A stretch of 53,793 bases of DNA from an uncultured Verrucomicrobiota bacterium. GTDB taxonomy: Bacteria > Verrucomicrobiota > Verrucomicrobiia > Limisphaerales > UBA9464. Below, piece after piece: positions 27,081-34,293 of this stretch. The notes under the pieces were generated by a model. It searched no databases, was not told where the DNA came from, and saw nothing but the letters and a program-made list of their open reading frames with translations. Every line of letters begins with the position of its first letter. The stretch's first letter is position 1. The translations under genes were made by a program, and so were the position numbers. Location of the stretch: assembly GCA_903854475.1 (NCBI GenBank), contig CAINWP010000247.1, positions 1-53,793 of the forward strand, in the 5' to 3' direction.

Positions 27081-27774
27081 TGATGACCTTTCCTTTGAGT
27101 TCCACCGGTTTCAGAGCACTTCGAAGCTTCAGAGTTCCACCTTTGAAGCCATCCTCGAGGGCAATGGCCTGAAATTCGACCGAAAGAGCCCCGTCCTCGA
27201 GGCGAGCTGAGATGGTGTCACCTCGACGGATCGCGGGTCTGCGGCGCAGGGACCGTTCCATAAGAACTCCTCCGGCCGGAATCGGGGAGGACGTCATCCA
27301 ATCATCAGCGATCGGATCACCGGACCATGCCGACCCGGGGAGGCTTAAAACATCGAGCGACTGCTTTTGGAGAGAGTTGGCCGAAAGGACAACCTGGCTC
27401 GGTAGGGCGCTGTCGGTCACCCAGACTTCCCGGACCCATTTGACCCGAATGGGAATTGCTATGGAGGCGGCTACCTGACCATCGACCCGGATTTCAAACT
27501 GGGGATAAATGCGACGGTTCGGCTGCTGGATTTGTGTTGTCCACCGCAAGGTGGGTTCTCCGGGAGGTAGGGAAACTATGGGTAGGTTGCGCTCAAATTC
27601 CACAGTGAGCGTGCCATCTTGGATCTTCCAAAGGTTTCGCAGGGAGTTCTCCAGCAGTCCTGCCATTTCCTCCCCACTCATTGGATGCTGAGTACTGATA
27701 GAGGCGTTATCGGCCGCCAAGGCCAATGACACAGCGCTCAGCAGGCATCCGATTAGGAAGAGGGCTCGTTGCAT
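27052..27774 (-). CDS. flgA: P-ring assembly chaperone FlgA
   Basis: A 240-residue protein with a signal peptide (MQRALFLIG…ALAADN) and a C-terminal SAF domain (PAGGVLMERSLRRRPAIRRGDTISARLEDGALSVEFQAIALEDGFKG, with the VVVV-rich end) typical of FlgA, the periplasmic chaperone for FlgI. ATG 27774 was chosen; a TTG at 27789 overlaps the flgG stop. Its end overlaps flgH by 29 bases, which suggests coupling. Confidence 0.92.
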   Translation of the reverse strand: MQRALFLIGCLLSAVSLALAADNASISTQHPMSGEEMAGLLENSLRNLWKIQDGTLTVEFERNLPIVSLPPGEPTLRWTTQIQQPNRRIYPQFEIRVDGQVAASIAIPIRVKWVREVWVTDSALPSQVVLSANSLQKQSLDVLSLPGSAWSGDPIADDWMTSSPIPAGGVLMERSLRRRPAIRRGDTISARLEDGALSVEFQAIALEDGFKGGTLKLRSALKPVELKGKVINETVVVVVR

Positions 27775-27785
27775 GGTGATGGGTA

Positions 27786-28565
27786 TCAACGCTTGAGGTT
27801 GTTGCTCTGCTGCATCATCTCGTCCGCGGCGGAGATGGCCTTGGTGTTCACCTCGTAGGCCCGCTGGGCGATGATCATGTTCACCATTTCCTCGACGACT
27901 TTTACGTTCGAAAGCTCGAGGTACCCTTGGTTTACTTCGCCGAACCCATTTTCGCCCGGTTGTCCAGTCTCGGGCGCGCCAGAGGCGACGCTTTCGCGGT
28001 AGACGTTTCGGCCGATGGAGGTCAGGCCCGAGGGGTTGGGAAAGCGGGTGAGCTGCAGTCGGCTGGTTTGTGTGCCACCGGCGGTAGCGATGGTCACCTG
28101 ACCATTGTTGGCGATAGTCACTCCAGTGGTTCCGGACGGGACGGCCGGAAACCCGGTCACGGGGTATCCGTCACTGGTGACCACGGTGCCGGCTGAGGAG
28201 GTCTTGAATCCACCATCGCGGGTGTAGCCGCGGGTTCCATCGGGCAATGAGACCTCGAAGAAACCATCACCCATGATGGCCAAGTCCAATTTTTCACCGG
28301 TCTGGCTCATTTCGCCGTTGGTAAAGACACGGGCCGTGGCGACGGTTCGTGTTCCGTGTCCGACTTCGACACCGGCAGGCAGAGCGTTGCCCGCACCTTG
28401 TTCTGAGCCAGCCATACGGGTGGCCTGATAAAGAAGGTCTTGGAACTCGATCTTGCTCTTCTTGAAACCGGTGGTGTTCACGTTCGCCAAGTTGTTGGCG
28501 ATCACATCCAGGTTGTTCTGCTGTGCTTGCAGGCCGGAAGCGGAACTATAGAGGGCTCGGATCAT
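27786..28565 (-). CDS. flgG: Flagellar distal rod protein
   Basis: A 259-residue axial protein with the N-terminal MIRALYSSASGLQAQQNNLDVIANNLANVNTTGFKK and the C-terminal NVKVVEEMVNMIIAQRAYEVNTKAISAADEMMQQSNNLKR that define FlgG. The central FTRDG-like motif and length (260 in E. coli) are normal. It builds the distal rod and is exported without a cleaved signal. It follows flgF by 37 bases. Confidence 0.97.
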   Translation of the reverse strand: MIRALYSSASGLQAQQNNLDVIANNLANVNTTGFKKSKIEFQDLLYQATRMAGSEQGAGNALPAGVEVGHGTRTVATARVFTNGEMSQTGEKLDLAIMGDGFFEVSLPDGTRGYTRDGGFKTSSAGTVVTSDGYPVTGFPAVPSGTTGVTIANNGQVTIATAGGTQTSRLQLTRFPNPSGLTSIGRNVYRESVASGAPETGQPGENGFGEVNQGYLELSNVKVVEEMVNMIIAQRAYEVNTKAISAADEMMQQSNNLKR

Positions 28566-28602
28566 GGGAGTGTCAGAAAGTCGGTTGCGGTGAGATCAGG
28601 GG

Positions 28603-29349
28603 CTACTGGGGCGGAGTTCCGAGTTCCTGGATGGATCGGCCCATCCGCTCATCGGCCACCTGTAAGGCGCGCTGGTTGGCTTCGAAATGACGCATAGCCA
28701 AGAGCATGTTGCCCATTTCCTGGACAGAAGAGGTGTTGGCTCCCTCCAAGAATCCTGTTTGCACGGTGGTTCCGGTTGCGGGAGTTGTCTTCAAGTTAGC
28801 GGGAAGACGGTAGTAGCTCCCGCTGAGATGCTGGAGTTGGGTTGGGTCCGAAACTTCAACCAACTGAACTTGTCCCCGAGGGATTCCGCCTTGGGAAATT
28901 TCACCACGTGGCCCAAACGAAACCACTCCCGCTTGAGGATCGACGCGAACGGGGCCGGTGTCTCCGAGGACCGGATAACCTTCCTTCGTCATGAGGGCTC
29001 CTTGTCGGTCGACATGGAACTGACCATCTCGAGTGAAGGCGCGCCCGCCGCCAGGAGCCTGAACCGCGAAGAAACCAGGTCCCTCCAAGCCTAGGTCGGT
29101 CAAGGAGCCTGTGGGTTGAAGAGTTCCTTGGTTCCGATTCAGCCCAGCCCGCAACATGGGATAGGCGCTGCCAGCTTGAGAGTTGGAGGACGTGGGATTG
29201 GGGGAACCGGGTATGCGGAACTCTTCAAAGCCACCGACCTGAGCGCGGTATCCTGGAGAGGACTGCCCGGAAAGGTTTTGCGCCACCAAATCATGCCACT
29301 GCATGTTGGCCGTCATGGCCGCTGCTGCTTGATGGAGCGCGATGTTCAT
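28603..29349 (-). CDS. flgF: Flagellar proximal-rod protein FlgF-like
   Basis: A 248-residue FlgG-family axial protein. Its N-terminus aligns gap-free with the adjacent FlgG but is strongly diverged (MNIALHQAAAAMTANMQWHDLVAQNLSG). It keeps GPGFFAV, AFTRDGQFHVDRQG and the C-terminal NTSSVQEMGNMLLAMRHFEANQRALQ. Its place ahead of flgG supports FlgF. ATG 29349 was chosen because it matches the family start; GTG 29367 would add 6 residues. It begins the minus-strand flagellar operon. Confidence 0.82.
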   Translation of the reverse strand: MNIALHQAAAAMTANMQWHDLVAQNLSGQSSPGYRAQVGGFEEFRIPGSPNPTSSNSQAGSAYPMLRAGLNRNQGTLQPTGSLTDLGLEGPGFFAVQAPGGGRAFTRDGQFHVDRQGALMTKEGYPVLGDTGPVRVDPQAGVVSFGPRGEISQGGIPRGQVQLVEVSDPTQLQHLSGSYYRLPANLKTTPATGTTVQTGFLEGANTSSVQEMGNMLLAMRHFEANQRALQVADERMGRSIQELGTPPQ

Positions 29350-29362
29350 CCCGAGATATCGC

Positions 29363-29378
29363 AGCACTCAGTGTGCCA
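29363..29378 (-). promoter_or_regulatory. Sigma-54-like promoter (-24/-12) before flgF
   Basis: On the minus strand TGGCACACTGAGTGCT matches the -24/-12 consensus, with GG and GC exactly 12 bases apart. The predicted start of transcription (about 29352) is only 3 bases before the flgF ATG, so the transcript would be almost leaderless unless the real initiation differs. This makes the call tentative. Confidence 0.45.
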
Positions 29379-29394
29379 TCACTACACCGGCGAC

Positions 29395-29410
29395 TGGCAT
29401 GTAAGGTGCT
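29395..29410 (+). promoter_or_regulatory. Sigma-54-like promoter (-24/-12) of the plus-strand flagellar module
   Basis: TGGCATGTAAGGTGCT on the plus strand, with GG and GC 12 bases apart. The predicted start of transcription is near 29421, giving a leader of about 42 bases before ATG 29463. It is a divergent partner of the flgF-side element, 16 bases away. The AAGGTG here also looks like a Shine-Dalgarno for ATG 29418, but a sigma-54 reading would place transcription start after it. Confidence 0.5.
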
Positions 29411-29462
29411 GCGTTTTATGGGGGCAGAATTTGGATCCGTCCAAAATCAGCGCTCTCACGAC

Positions 29463-31265
29463 ATGATTACCAATCCTCAGGAAATGGGTCGACAAATGCT
29501 GGCTGAAGACTCAGGCGCTGTGCCGCCGGGTGCCACTGAACCCACGGGGGCTCAGTCCAAGCGCTGGGTCGACCAAGCTGAGGTTAAGGCGGCTTCCGGC
29601 GATCGTTTGGGCGCAATCCAAGATTTGGAGCAGGCGGTGACGGTGGAACCCAACTCCTTGTTCGTGCTACGAACTCTGGGAAGTCTCCTCATGGATGAAG
29701 GAAAACATTGGGAAGCCAAACAGCGGTTTCAGCAATTGCTAGATCAGCAGCCGGAATACTTGGAGGGGCGAATTCTTTCGGCGATCGCTAGCCTGAAGAT
29801 GGGGCGAATGGATGAATTTCAGTCGGAAACTGAGAAAGTATTAACCATCAACCCCCAGCAGCCGGATGCACTGCGTTGGCGAGCCCGGGTGGCCTTTGAC
29901 AACCAACTCTACGCCGAAGCTGGACAGTTCTACGTGCGGCTTGTTGACGCTGGTCACGCGGATGCTGATGTGCTGACCGCTCTGGGGGTTTGTTTGGCTC
30001 AAGGTGGGCAATGGAACATTGCAGCAGAGACGTTTGCCCGGGTCCAAGTGGCGCACGGCGGCGGGGAAGTGGCGCGTGAAAATCTGGGCGTCGCTCGTCA
30101 ACGCATGGGACGCCGCGGCGGAGCGGATGACCTGTCTGCACTGCTCGCCGAGGCGGATGCGGATTACAAATCAGGCCATCCAAGTCTGGCTTGTTGGGCT
30201 TGGACTGAGGTGCTCCGAATTCGTCCGCGGGACGACTCTTTGAGGCGTTCTTTAGTTTCGGTCCTATTGGAACAGCGGTGGACCAAGATGGCTCGTCCGC
30301 ATTTGGAGGAACTCTTCCGGTCTAACCCCTGGGACCCGTCGATCGGGACTTGGTTGGCGTTGGTTCTTTTCGAATCCGGGGACAAGCGGGGTGCGGTCAG
30401 TGCACTGGAAGGAGTTTTTGCGCTGGATCCGAGCTTTGATGAAGCACGCCGCTTGGAGGCTGATTTTTCTCTAAGAGAGGGACGGTATGAAGAGGGGCGT
30501 TGGTTAATTCAGCGCTTGCTCGACCGGAATCCAGGCGACTTCAGCCTGCTGCTTTCCCGGGGCATTTGCGCATTCCATCTGGGCCGTTGGGATGACGCTG
30601 TGACCAGCTTGGAAGCAGCCGCGGAGCTGCAACCCGCCAATGTTCAATTAAAGCAGAATTTGTCTGTAGCCCGAGAGCAGCAACGGGCGGCGGCCATGGC
30701 TCAGGTGGATTCGCATGTCCGTTCTGAGCTGGACCGCGCCGGCGAACTTCAGGCGCGTGGGCAGATCCGGGAGGCATTGGGTCGATTGGAGGCGTTGGCG
30801 GCACTTCGGCCAGAGTGGTCGGAGATCTGGGATTCGATCGGTTCTCTTCGGTATCTTAGCGGCGATGCACTGGGTTGCACTCGTGACTTGTCTCATGCCG
30901 TCCGTTTGGCCCCTGGATTGCCCGATACCCAGGTGCGATTGGCGATGGCTTATCGTGATTGCCAGAGGGAATCCGAGGCGCTGGCCGTATTGGAGCAGGT
31001 GGTGGCGGAGCATCCAGAACATGCGGCCGGATGGCGTTTGAAGGGGGACTTGCAGTTGGAATCCTCGCCCGAGCAGGCGTGCACGAGCTACGCAGCCTCG
31101 CTGCGAAGCAACGGTTGGCTTCCTGATGACCTCATTCGGTTGGGTTTGGCCAGTTTGCAGAGTAGAAAGTTCAATGAAGCCCGTTCGATTTTTCAAACGG
31201 TCCTGGCCATCCAACCGGGCCATCCGACGGCCCTCAAAGGCCTCGAACGGACACCAGTTTCCTAA
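29463..31265 (+). CDS. Large TPR-repeat protein, flagellar module
   Basis: A 600-residue, cytoplasmic-looking protein (no signal peptide) built of many tetratricopeptide repeats over about 45-590 (for example ALGVCLAQGGQWNIAAETFARVQ, LALVLFESGDKRGAVSALEGVF, DSIGSLRYLSGDALGCTRDLSHAV). It probably scaffolds other proteins. It is the first gene of a plus-strand run divergent from flgF. The start was set at ATG 29463 because the -24/-12 element lies over the earlier ATG 29418. Its function is unknown. Confidence 0.72.
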   Translation: MITNPQEMGRQMLAEDSGAVPPGATEPTGAQSKRWVDQAEVKAASGDRLGAIQDLEQAVTVEPNSLFVLRTLGSLLMDEGKHWEAKQRFQQLLDQQPEYLEGRILSAIASLKMGRMDEFQSETEKVLTINPQQPDALRWRARVAFDNQLYAEAGQFYVRLVDAGHADADVLTALGVCLAQGGQWNIAAETFARVQVAHGGGEVARENLGVARQRMGRRGGADDLSALLAEADADYKSGHPSLACWAWTEVLRIRPRDDSLRRSLVSVLLEQRWTKMARPHLEELFRSNPWDPSIGTWLALVLFESGDKRGAVSALEGVFALDPSFDEARRLEADFSLREGRYEEGRWLIQRLLDRNPGDFSLLLSRGICAFHLGRWDDAVTSLEAAAELQPANVQLKQNLSVAREQQRAAAMAQVDSHVRSELDRAGELQARGQIREALGRLEALAALRPEWSEIWDSIGSLRYLSGDALGCTRDLSHAVRLAPGLPDTQVRLAMAYRDCQRESEALAVLEQVVAEHPEHAAGWRLKGDLQLESSPEQACTSYAASLRSNGWLPDDLIRLGLASLQSRKFNEARSIFQTVLAIQPGHPTALKGLERTPVS

Positions 31266-31267
31266 TC

Positions 31268-32029
31268 ATGGCGTCACCTTCCGAAGAGATTAACCCCTTG
31301 GAGCAGCTTAGGGCTTTGCGCACCGAGGTGATTGACCGAGAGCGGACCCGCATGCGCGGACTGCTGGAGGAGGTGTCGACTTTGGAGCAGGAGACCGCTG
31401 GGGAAACCACGATTGCCGAAGTCAATGTTCCCACGGTGGAGGACTCTGATGCGGCTTCCGAGCGGAAGCCCCGAAAAGGTAAAGCAGCGCGACGTTCGGC
31501 TTCGCTCGAGGGCGAGGAGCTCAAGATTCGTTTGGGTACAGAGCTTCGGCGGCTCGTTGCTCAACAATGCCACACAGATGGCTGGTCGGTGAATGACTTG
31601 GTTTCATCGGTGCTTAGGTCGGCGTTGTCGGCTCGTTCACCGTCCATCTGGCATGGCGGCACTGCCTTAGCAACGGCTAACGTGTGCCGGTTTTGGCATC
31701 GTCACCCCATGGATACAGCCTTGAGGCTCACCTCCGATAAAGGCGTGTTCCTAATCACCACCAATCCGGCGAGCCCATTGTTCAAGCACTGGAAAGAGCA
31801 TTACACTCTTTTGGGAATGCCGGATTGTGACCGGATGGCTCGCCAGATGCGCCTGATCCAACTTCAGGAGTGGGTTCAATCGGTGGATGATTTTGATGTT
31901 GATGACTGGCGCAAACCTCTCTCAGAAGAGGATTACATGGTCACCCGGGCGGTGGTCTCTCAGCACGATCTTCCAGCCGATGCAGGCTTGCGGGATGACG
32001 AAACTAACAATTCTTCAAGTACCCAATGA
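31268..32029 (+). CDS. Unknown protein with ribbon-helix-helix-like segment
   Basis: A 253-residue soluble protein starting 2 bases after the TPR gene stop. Residues 1-80 are charged, coiled-coil-like and then basic (RKPRKGKAARR). Residues 85-120 (LKIRLGTELRRLVAQQCHTDGWSVNDLVSSVLRSAL) follow the strand-helix-helix pattern of Arc/MetJ-type DNA-binding domains. Residues 125-253 form an acidic domain with aromatic motifs (WHGGTALATANVCRFWHRH) that I do not recognise. DNA binding is inference. The stop overlaps the next gene (ATGA). Confidence 0.55.
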   Translation: MASPSEEINPLEQLRALRTEVIDRERTRMRGLLEEVSTLEQETAGETTIAEVNVPTVEDSDAASERKPRKGKAARRSASLEGEELKIRLGTELRRLVAQQCHTDGWSVNDLVSSVLRSALSARSPSIWHGGTALATANVCRFWHRHPMDTALRLTSDKGVFLITTNPASPLFKHWKEHYTLLGMPDCDRMARQMRLIQLQEWVQSVDDFDVDDWRKPLSEEDYMVTRAVVSQHDLPADAGLRDDETNNSSSTQ

Positions 32030-32592
32030 AGACTCCGATTTTCCTCCATCCAACGGCATCCTTCATGAAAGTCCTTACTCTTCCGGTTGCTCTCTCGTCC
32101 GTCTTCGTGCTTCTGGCCCTTCGAGTGGAGGGTGCTGAGCCAGCAGGATACCTGAGTCGCGTTGAGCGAGATCTTGGAAAGATTCGAGTGGAGATTCCAC
32201 CCAAGCCGCCCGTCCCGCCATTGGCGCCGCTCCCGCAGACCTATATTCCTGAACCTCAGTTCACGGCGGAGTTTTTGTCTGAATTAAAGACAAGTTCAGC
32301 CATGCATCGGACCAATTTCACCGTTCGGGCGGACACCAGTGAATCGAGCTATCTCCAGATACCCCCCTCCGTTTCGTCTCCCATAGATCCTGTCCCGGCC
32401 GGTGTCGGTAACGACCCAGAAAAATCGCGGCAGTTGCTCCGGTATTTTTTCAGCCAACTGAATCTGACTAATGGTGCGGCGGGTATGGCAGGCACCTCAG
32501 GAGTGCCCGTAAATATTGTCCTGCCGTTGCGTATGTCTTCCGGGGAATCCCCGGCTCGGGGCACAGGAAGGGCCACCTATGAATTGCGTTAA
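32026..32592 (+). CDS. Exported proline-rich protein of unknown function
   Basis: A 188-residue protein with an N-terminal signal-like segment (hydrophobic 14-35, VEGAEPAG) followed by a Pro-rich linker (IPPKPPVPPLAPLPQTYIPEP) and an otherwise featureless domain. Met14 (32065) would give a more conventional signal peptide; 32026 is kept because of the 4-base ATGA overlap with the previous gene. It is part of the flagellar module. No family recognised. Confidence 0.55.
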   Translation: MKTPIFLHPTASFMKVLTLPVALSSVFVLLALRVEGAEPAGYLSRVERDLGKIRVEIPPKPPVPPLAPLPQTYIPEPQFTAEFLSELKTSSAMHRTNFTVRADTSESSYLQIPPSVSSPIDPVPAGVGNDPEKSRQLLRYFFSQLNLTNGAAGMAGTSGVPVNIVLPLRMSSGESPARGTGRATYELR

Positions 32593-33889
32593 ACGATTTC
32601 TGGCGGCGACGCTCTTCGGAGTGGTGGCTTTAGCGGACTCCCAGACTCCAGCCGGAGATGTGGCCCATCCGAAGGCTCCAGCGGTAGCCGTAGAGTACGG
32701 ACTGGATCCCCGATTGGGGGCATTACCCACGGAAAATCTGCAGTTTAAGACCAACACCAATTACTTGTTGGATCAAAACAAGGCGGCGGAAGCGCGCTTT
32801 CAAAAACTGCGAGGGCTGGGGGCACGGACCAACTATTTAGAGGAATTTAGTCGGACGGTGGAAGCGGTGCTGAATTCCGATGCCTCGGAACGTATCAAGG
32901 AGGACACCCGGAAAATCACTCTTCTGGAGTTGGCTCATCAACGCGAGTTAGCAGCTGAAAAGGACCAGGCTGGTGGTCATCTGGAACGGGCTCTGCAGCT
33001 GTTGGCCGAATACGTCGAACGGTATTCCCGAGACGCGGCGGTGCCAGAAGTCTTATTGCGACAGGGGTATCTGCTGCGACGGCTTGACTTGAAGGATGAG
33101 GCGATTGAGAAATTCTACCTCGTGTTGAGGTCGGTACCGAGGATTGACGGTCGGAATATCGCCTACTCGCGGCGTCTGGTGATGATGGCGCAATCGGCTA
33201 TCGCTGACACCTGTGCCGATCTTGGGCGCCATGCCGAAGCTGCTGAGCTTTATGGGCGTATGCTTCAAACCAAATCGGAAGAACTCGAGGTCGAGACCGT
33301 TCGGATTAAGCAATTGCGCTCGCTGCGAGAATCGGCTGCTGACGGTATATTGGAGCGGCAGGCCCTGGGGTTTCTCGAGGATTTCCCGGACTCCGATTAC
33401 ATTCCCGAGGTTCGATATTTTTTGGCCCACTCCTTGAAACAGCAAAAGAAGCGTGACGCAGCTTTGGAGCAGTTTCAGCTTTTGTTGGAGGCGGTCGAGT
33501 TGGCACCACCCGATCGGTTGACGCGATGGATGCCTTGGAAACTCCGTGTCGGAAACGAGTTGGCCAATCAGTTCTACTTGGAGGGCGATTACCTTTCTTC
33601 TGTGTCGCTTTACCGCGCATTGGCGAAGTCAAACGCTGAGGGTCAAACCCGGCAGGCGTTCCAGTACCAAGTGGGTTTGTGCGAAGAGCGTTTGGGCCAA
33701 GTTGAGGATGCTATCAAGACGTATCAGCAGATCCTGGAAGCACCAACCACTCCGTCTGTCGGTTCCAACACCAATGCCAACGCCGTTCCCGTTCAAATCT
33801 TGCGGAACATGGCTACGCTGCGGATCTCGGTGCTGAGGACTGCCTCTCGGAAGGATCCGTCCCCTCGGATCCCTGGAGCTCAGCCTTGA
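32579..33889 (+). CDS. Exported TPR-repeat protein
   Basis: A 436-residue protein with a signal peptide (MNCVKRFLAATLFGVVALADS) and alpha-solenoid/TPR segments across about 110-400 (LLRQGYLLRRLDLKDEAIEKFYLVLRS, LAHSLKQQKKRDAALEQFQLLLEA, YQVGLCEERLGQVEDAIKTYQQILEA), as in periplasmic YbgF/BamD-like or outer-membrane assembly TPR proteins. ATG 32579 has an upstream AGGAAGG and overlaps the preceding gene by 14 bases. Presumably it binds partners in the periplasm; a specific role is unknown. Confidence 0.7.
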   Translation: MNCVKRFLAATLFGVVALADSQTPAGDVAHPKAPAVAVEYGLDPRLGALPTENLQFKTNTNYLLDQNKAAEARFQKLRGLGARTNYLEEFSRTVEAVLNSDASERIKEDTRKITLLELAHQRELAAEKDQAGGHLERALQLLAEYVERYSRDAAVPEVLLRQGYLLRRLDLKDEAIEKFYLVLRSVPRIDGRNIAYSRRLVMMAQSAIADTCADLGRHAEAAELYGRMLQTKSEELEVETVRIKQLRSLRESAADGILERQALGFLEDFPDSDYIPEVRYFLAHSLKQQKKRDAALEQFQLLLEAVELAPPDRLTRWMPWKLRVGNELANQFYLEGDYLSSVSLYRALAKSNAEGQTRQAFQYQVGLCEERLGQVEDAIKTYQQILEAPTTPSVGSNTNANAVPVQILRNMATLRISVLRTASRKDPSPRIPGAQP

Positions 33890-33897
33890 AACCAACC

Positions 33898-34293
33898 ATG
33901 TCTGCCGCCTTTGAGACCACGTTGGCTGCCTATCATCAGGTATGCCTCCAACTGGCTGACCTGTCCGAGGAAGAGGGGCGCGCCCTAGAGTCCGGAGTCA
34001 AGCCGCCGATCGTGGAGATTACACGCCGCCGCCGTGATTTGCTCCGAGAACTGGCCAGAACTCAGTCCGCCGTCAAGGCGGCCTCACCGGTTCCTTTTCC
34101 GGATCGACTGCGTCCGGCTCTGCAGGCCACGCTTGACTTGATACAGCGTTCAGTACGACTCGATCGGCAGAATGAACAGTGGATGCTCCGTCACCAAATG
34201 ATACCCGGCGATCTCGTCCCCAGCAGCGCAAGTCGGAGCCCGCAGCGGATTCGGTCTACCTACGGACTGAGAGCCGGGGGGATTGGGCCGTGA
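33898..34293 (+). CDS. Small helical protein, FlgN/FliT-like
   Basis: A 131-residue protein with heptad-rich helices over about 5-105 (FETTLAAYHQVCLQLADLSEEEG … EITRRRRDLLRELARTQSAV), a length and pattern like FlgN/FliT flagellar chaperones. The position, just before the sigma-54 activator in a flagellar module, agrees. Sequence is too divergent to be sure. The C-terminal 30 residues are basic and serine-rich. Its stop overlaps the GTG start of the activator. Confidence 0.5.
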   Translation: MSAAFETTLAAYHQVCLQLADLSEEEGRALESGVKPPIVEITRRRRDLLRELARTQSAVKAASPVPFPDRLRPALQATLDLIQRSVRLDRQNEQWMLRHQMIPGDLVPSSASRSPQRIRSTYGLRAGGIGP

